5,899 nt of DNA from Cyanobacteria bacterium UBA11370 (GTDB lineage: Bacteria; Cyanobacteriota; Cyanobacteriia; Cyanobacteriales; Coleofasciculaceae): assembly GCA_003486645.1 (NCBI GenBank), contig DNGI01000533.1, positions 12,328 through 18,226 of the forward strand, written 5' to 3'. Shown here piece after piece: positions 1 to 4,500 of this stretch. Both the position numbers and the translations under genes were made by a program. How positions within the stretch are numbered: position 1 is the first letter of the stretch; every line of letters starts with the position of its first letter. The notes below the pieces were generated by a model that saw nothing but the letters and a program-made list of their open reading frames with translations, made no database searches and was not told where the DNA came from.

Positions 1-27
1 CCCAATCCGTTGCCAAATCCGTTGCCA
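1..27 (+). repeat. Direct repeat of an AATCCGTTGCC unit at the 5' edge
   Basis: Two near-identical 12-base units lie side by side: CCAATCCGTTGC at 2-13 and CAAATCCGTTGC at 14-25. The stretch is in frame with the synthase (PNPLPNPLP) but lies upstream of the natural N-terminus, so it is more likely untranslated leader than protein. Bases 13-27 recur exactly at 1255-1269 inside the KS domain. The tract touches the window edge, so its full length is unknown. Confidence 0.75.
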
Positions 28-45
28 TTCATTAAAAAACCGCTT

Positions 46-1542
46 ATGAAATCTGCCATTGCTATTGTCGGTATGGCTTGCCACTATCCCGATGCCCATT
101 CACCCCTTGAACTGTGGGAAAATATACTTGCCCAGCGTCAGGCATTTCGACGCTTACCCCCAGAACGTCTTAACCTCGCTGACTATTTCTCTGCTGATCG
201 CACCACTCCCGATCGCACCTACGCCGCGCAAGCTGCACTCATTGAGGGCTATGAATTTGATCGGGTTGGTTTTCGCGTTCCCAATAGTACATTTGGATCA
301 GCAGACCTAGCCCACTGGCTAGCCTTGGATATGGCGGCTAAAGCCTTGAGTGATGCAGGGTTTCCCGATGGCGAAGGCTTACCCCATGATATGACAGGTG
401 TTCTCGTGGGCAATACCCTCACAGGTGAATTTTCTAGGGCGAATGTAATGCGGTTGCGTTGGCCTTATGTACGCCGAATTGTTGAAGCAGAATTAATTAA
501 AAAAGATTGGACTAGAGAACAGTGTAATAGTTTCTTAGAAAATTTAGAAACTCGATATAAATCACCGTTTCCTGAAGTTGGCGAAGAAACCTTAGCAGGC
601 GGTTTATCTAATACTATTGCGGGACGTATTTGCAATTATTTTAATCTCAAAGGCGGCGGCTATACCCTCGATGGGGCTTGTAGTTCCTCATTATTAGCGA
701 TCGCCAATTCTTGTTCTGCCCTAGTTGCAGGGGATTTGGATGTTGCCCTCGCTGGCGGAGTCGATTTAAGTCTCGATCCGTTTGAACTGGTAGGATTTGC
801 CAAGACTGGGGCTTTAGCACCCGAAGAAATGCGAGTTTATGATATCCGTTCCGCTGGTTTTTGGCCAGGTGAAGGCTGCGGCTTTATCGTATTAATGCGG
901 TACGACGATGCGATCGCCCAAGGTCGTAGAATATATGCAGTTATTCGTGGCTGGGGTATCTCATCGGATGGTAATGGCGGTATCACTCGCCCCGAAGTCG
1001 AAGGGCAACTTTTAGCCTTACATCGCGCCTATCATCGCGCTGGCTTTACTCCCAATACCGTCGCCTACTTCGAGGGACATGGTACTGGAACCAGCGTCGG
1101 CGACACCACCGAACTCCGTGCCCTCTCCCATGCCATCAACCAAAGCCAGACTCATACCAAGTTGGGTTCAAACATAGCAGTTGAGACAGACGCGGAGAAA
1201 ATGAATGCAACATGGTATAACATTCCCCCCACCACCCATCCGCTACATCCGCTACCAAATCCGTTGCCAACCCTGGCTGCAATTGGTTCAGTGAAAGCCA
1301 ATATCGGTCATACCAAAGCCGCTGCCGGAATAGCAGGACTCATTAAAGCGACAATGGCAGTTTATACCAAAATTTTGCCACCCACCACAGGTTGCCAGCA
1401 GCCTCATCCAGAATTAACGACTGAAACACCCGCTTTGCGAGTTTTGGAACAAGGTGAGGTTTGGTCTGCTAATTACCCGCTACGAGCGGGAGTTAGTGCA
1501 ATGGGGTTTGGTGGGATTAATACCCATATTGTACTGGAAGGG
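46..1542 (+). other. Ketosynthase (KS) domain
   Basis: Residues 1-499 form the condensing domain that carries out decarboxylative Claisen condensation between the growing chain and malonyl-ACP. The nucleophile is Cys212 in DGACSSSLLAI (codon 679-681). The two catalytic histidines are His345 in EGHGTGT (1078-1080) and His422 in NIGHTKAAAG (1309-1311). The domain closes with the usual GFGGINTHIVLEG motif. The segment GEFSRANVMRLRWPYVRR followed by SPFPEVGEETLAGGLSNTIA, and FELVGFAKTGALAPEEMRVYD, are family-specific and separate it from ordinary modular PKS and heterocyst-glycolipid KSs. The two histidines lie 77 residues apart, compared with 37 in FabF, because of a repeat-containing insert at about residues 366-411. 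Confidence 0.95.
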
Positions 1543-4500
1543 GTTGCCAATCGACCTACCCACGGTAGAGACGTTACATCTAGAGACGTTACATCTAGAG
1601 ACGTTACATGTAACGTCTCTACAAGGTTGATGTCTTCTACCCAAGATGCTGAACTATTGCTGCTGGGTGCTACGAATGCAGAAAATCTCCAACAACAGGT
1701 TAACCATTTACTCACCTTAGCCCCTAAACTTTCTCGTGCGGAAGTGATTGATCTAGCTGCTCAGTTAGCCAAAACATTAAATACTGGTTTAGTAAGAGCA
1801 GCCCTTGTCGTATCTAACCCCCAAGAATTAACCACACGCCTGGAAACCCTGAAGTCTTGGTTGGAACACGGATTAACTGAGCGACTGGATAGTGCTTTAG
1901 GAGTGTTTCTAGGTAAAGGTACTAACACGCCTCGTATCGGTTTCCTCTTCCCTGGACAAGCATCTCCGACTTATCTAGCAGGTGGAGTTTGGTCTAGGCG
2001 TTTCTCCTGGGTGCGCCAATTGTACGAGAAGGCTAATTTACCTGTAAATGATAATAACATTCATACTGCCATAGCTCAACCCGCAATTATCACGGCTTCG
2101 ATTGCAGGGTTACAGACGCTGGAAAAATTTGGAGTCAAGGGTGCGATCACCGTTGGACATAGCTTAGGTGAACTCGCCGCGTTGCATTGGGGTGGTGCGT
2201 TTGATGAAAATGCACTGCTACGGATTGCCAAGGTACGGGGTCAAGCCATGGGGGAGTTAGGGCATCCTTCTGGGACAATGGCAAGTCTGGGGACGGATCG
2301 ACAAACGGTAGCAGCTTTATTGAATGGGGATAGGGTGGCGATCGCTGGGTTGAATTCGCCGCGACAGACAATCATTTCTGGTGAAGCAACGGCTGTTACT
2401 ACTATAGTTAATCGCGCTCGTTCTCAAGGACTCAAAGCGATTACTTTACCCGTTTCCCACGCCTTTCATTCCCCGCTTGTCGCCGCTGCTATCCAGCCTT
2501 TAGCCAATTATCTCAGTCAAGAAACGTTTCTACCACTCCAGCGTTCAGTTGTTTCTACTGTAACTGGAACCCTGCTGACTGCCCATGAGGATTTGCGATC
2601 GCTCCTGTGTACTCAAGTCACTTCCCCAGTACAATTTATTGATGCTGTAACTGAAGCCTCTCCTAACATCGATTTGTGGATTGAAGTCGGTTCTGGTCAA
2701 GTATTAAGTCGATTAGTTAGTGATTTTGTCAATACTCCAATTATCCCACTAGATGCTAGTGGTTCATCTCTAAAAGGCTTATTAAATGCAATTGGTGCAG
2801 CCTTTGTTTTGGGAACACCCATTAATTCTAAAGCGTTATTTGCTAACAGGTTTACTAAACCCTTCAACCTAGATTGGCATCCTAAGTTTTTTGTTAATCC
2901 TTGCGAAAAAGGGAGAGGGGGAGAGGGAGATGGGGAGAGGGGGAGATGGGGAGATGGGGAGATGGGGAAAATTTCCTCACCTCACTCCCAAACTACGTTC
3001 CGCTGCACTAACACCCCTTCACTTCCAACAGATTCAGCACTTGATATTGTCCGACAGCTAGTAGCAGAAAGAACGGAATTACCTGTCAGTGCGATCGCAC
3101 CAGAAACTCGTCTGTTAAGTGACTTACATCTTAATTCAATAACTGTTGGTCAATTAGTAGTAGAAGCGGCGAAACGGTTAAAGTTATCTCCTCCTGTAGC
3201 ACCAACAGACTATGCCAACGCCACGATTAGTGAGGTCGTTCAGGCATTAGAAGAACTGGTAAGTACTGGTCATTTGGAGTCTGAGAACGAGGAACAACAA
3301 TTACCATCAGGTGTTGATGCTTGGATTCGGACATTTACGGTAGAATTTGTAGAACGTCCCTTATCCTATCGAGTTCTTCCCTCTACTTCAGCAACTGGTC
3401 AATGGCAGATTTTTGCACCGAATAATTCTCCCTTAGCCACACTCTTACAACAGGCATTTGATGATTGGGGAAATGGGGGCGGTGTCGTGGTATGTTTGCC
3501 ACCAGAACCGGATGAACGTCATTTAAATCTCCTACTATCTGGTGCTAAGGCAGTACTCGCTGAAAAACAAGCAACTCGCTTTGTTCTCGTGCAACAGGGA
3601 GGAGGCGGTGCAGCATTTGCTCGTACCCTTCATCTCGAAGTACCAAACCTAACCACTTGTGTTGTAGACTTGCCCCAGGATCGTCCCCAAGCAGCAGGTT
3701 GGATACTAGCTGAAGCGAAAGCGGCTGTAGGTTATGTTGAAGCGCACTATGATATTTCTGGAGTACGACGCGAACCCATTTTACGTTTATTTCCTCTCTC
3801 AAGAAACGTTTCTTTTAACCTCTCGACATCAGCATCCAAAACTCCCAATCCCCAAACCCAAACCCCAAATCCCAAATCGAATTTTAATATCTCTACATTA
3901 GTATCCCCAATCCCCAATCCAAAATCCAAAATCCCCAATCCAAAATCCGAAATTCCAAAATCCGAAATTCCAAATCTAAAATCGAAAGATGTGTTATTAG
4001 TCACAGGTGGTGGCAAAGGAATTGCTGCTGAAAGCGCTATTTCTCTTGCGAAAGAAACGGGAATTCGATTAGCCCTAATGGGTAGATCAAAGCCTGAAAC
4101 TGATCCCGAACTTGCCGCTAATTTGGAGAGAATGAAAGCAGCAAATATTGAGTTCCAATATGTTGCTGGTGATGTGACTAATGGTTCAGCGGTGCGAGAA
4201 GCGATCGCGCAATTTGAAGCCAAATTTGGCACAATTACCGCTATCTTACATGGTGCTGGCACGAATGTTCCCCAACTCCTCACTTCCTTAGATGAAAAAG
4301 CATTTCAACGCACCCTAGCCCCAAAAGTTCCGGGATTACGTAACATTCTCGCGGCGATTAATCCCCATCAACTCAGACTATTAATTACATTTGGTTCAAT
4401 TATTGCCCGAACTGGACTGCGAGGTGAAGCCGATTATGCTTTAGCGAATGAATGGTTAACTCAACTAACAGAACGCTTTGGTCAAAACTATCCTAACTGC

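Noticed and set aside
59..310. Open frame of 83 codons in frame 2 on the + strand
   Set aside because: It overlaps the KS N-terminus, which is strongly conserved in frame 1. The alternative product has no recognisable motif.
1566..1610. Possible CRISPR array from the three direct repeats
   Set aside because: The 15-base units are directly adjacent with no spacers, are too short, and lie inside a coding frame.
1596..1621. Possible transcription terminator at the perfect palindrome
   Set aside because: There is no T run after the stem, the palindrome has almost no loop, and the reading frame continues through it for more than 4 kb.
1473..2371. Short - strand open frames at 1473-1715 and 2147-2371
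   Set aside because: Both are antisense shadows of the KS-AT linker and AT domain. The first includes the palindrome read backwards. Neither has recognisable protein features.
3747..4283. Open frame of 178 codons on the - strand
   Set aside because: It is antisense to the KR domain. Its Phe/Gly/Asp repeats (FGISDFGLGI) are simply the reverse reading of the heptamer array, and it matches no fold I know. The + strand KR motifs explain the region fully.
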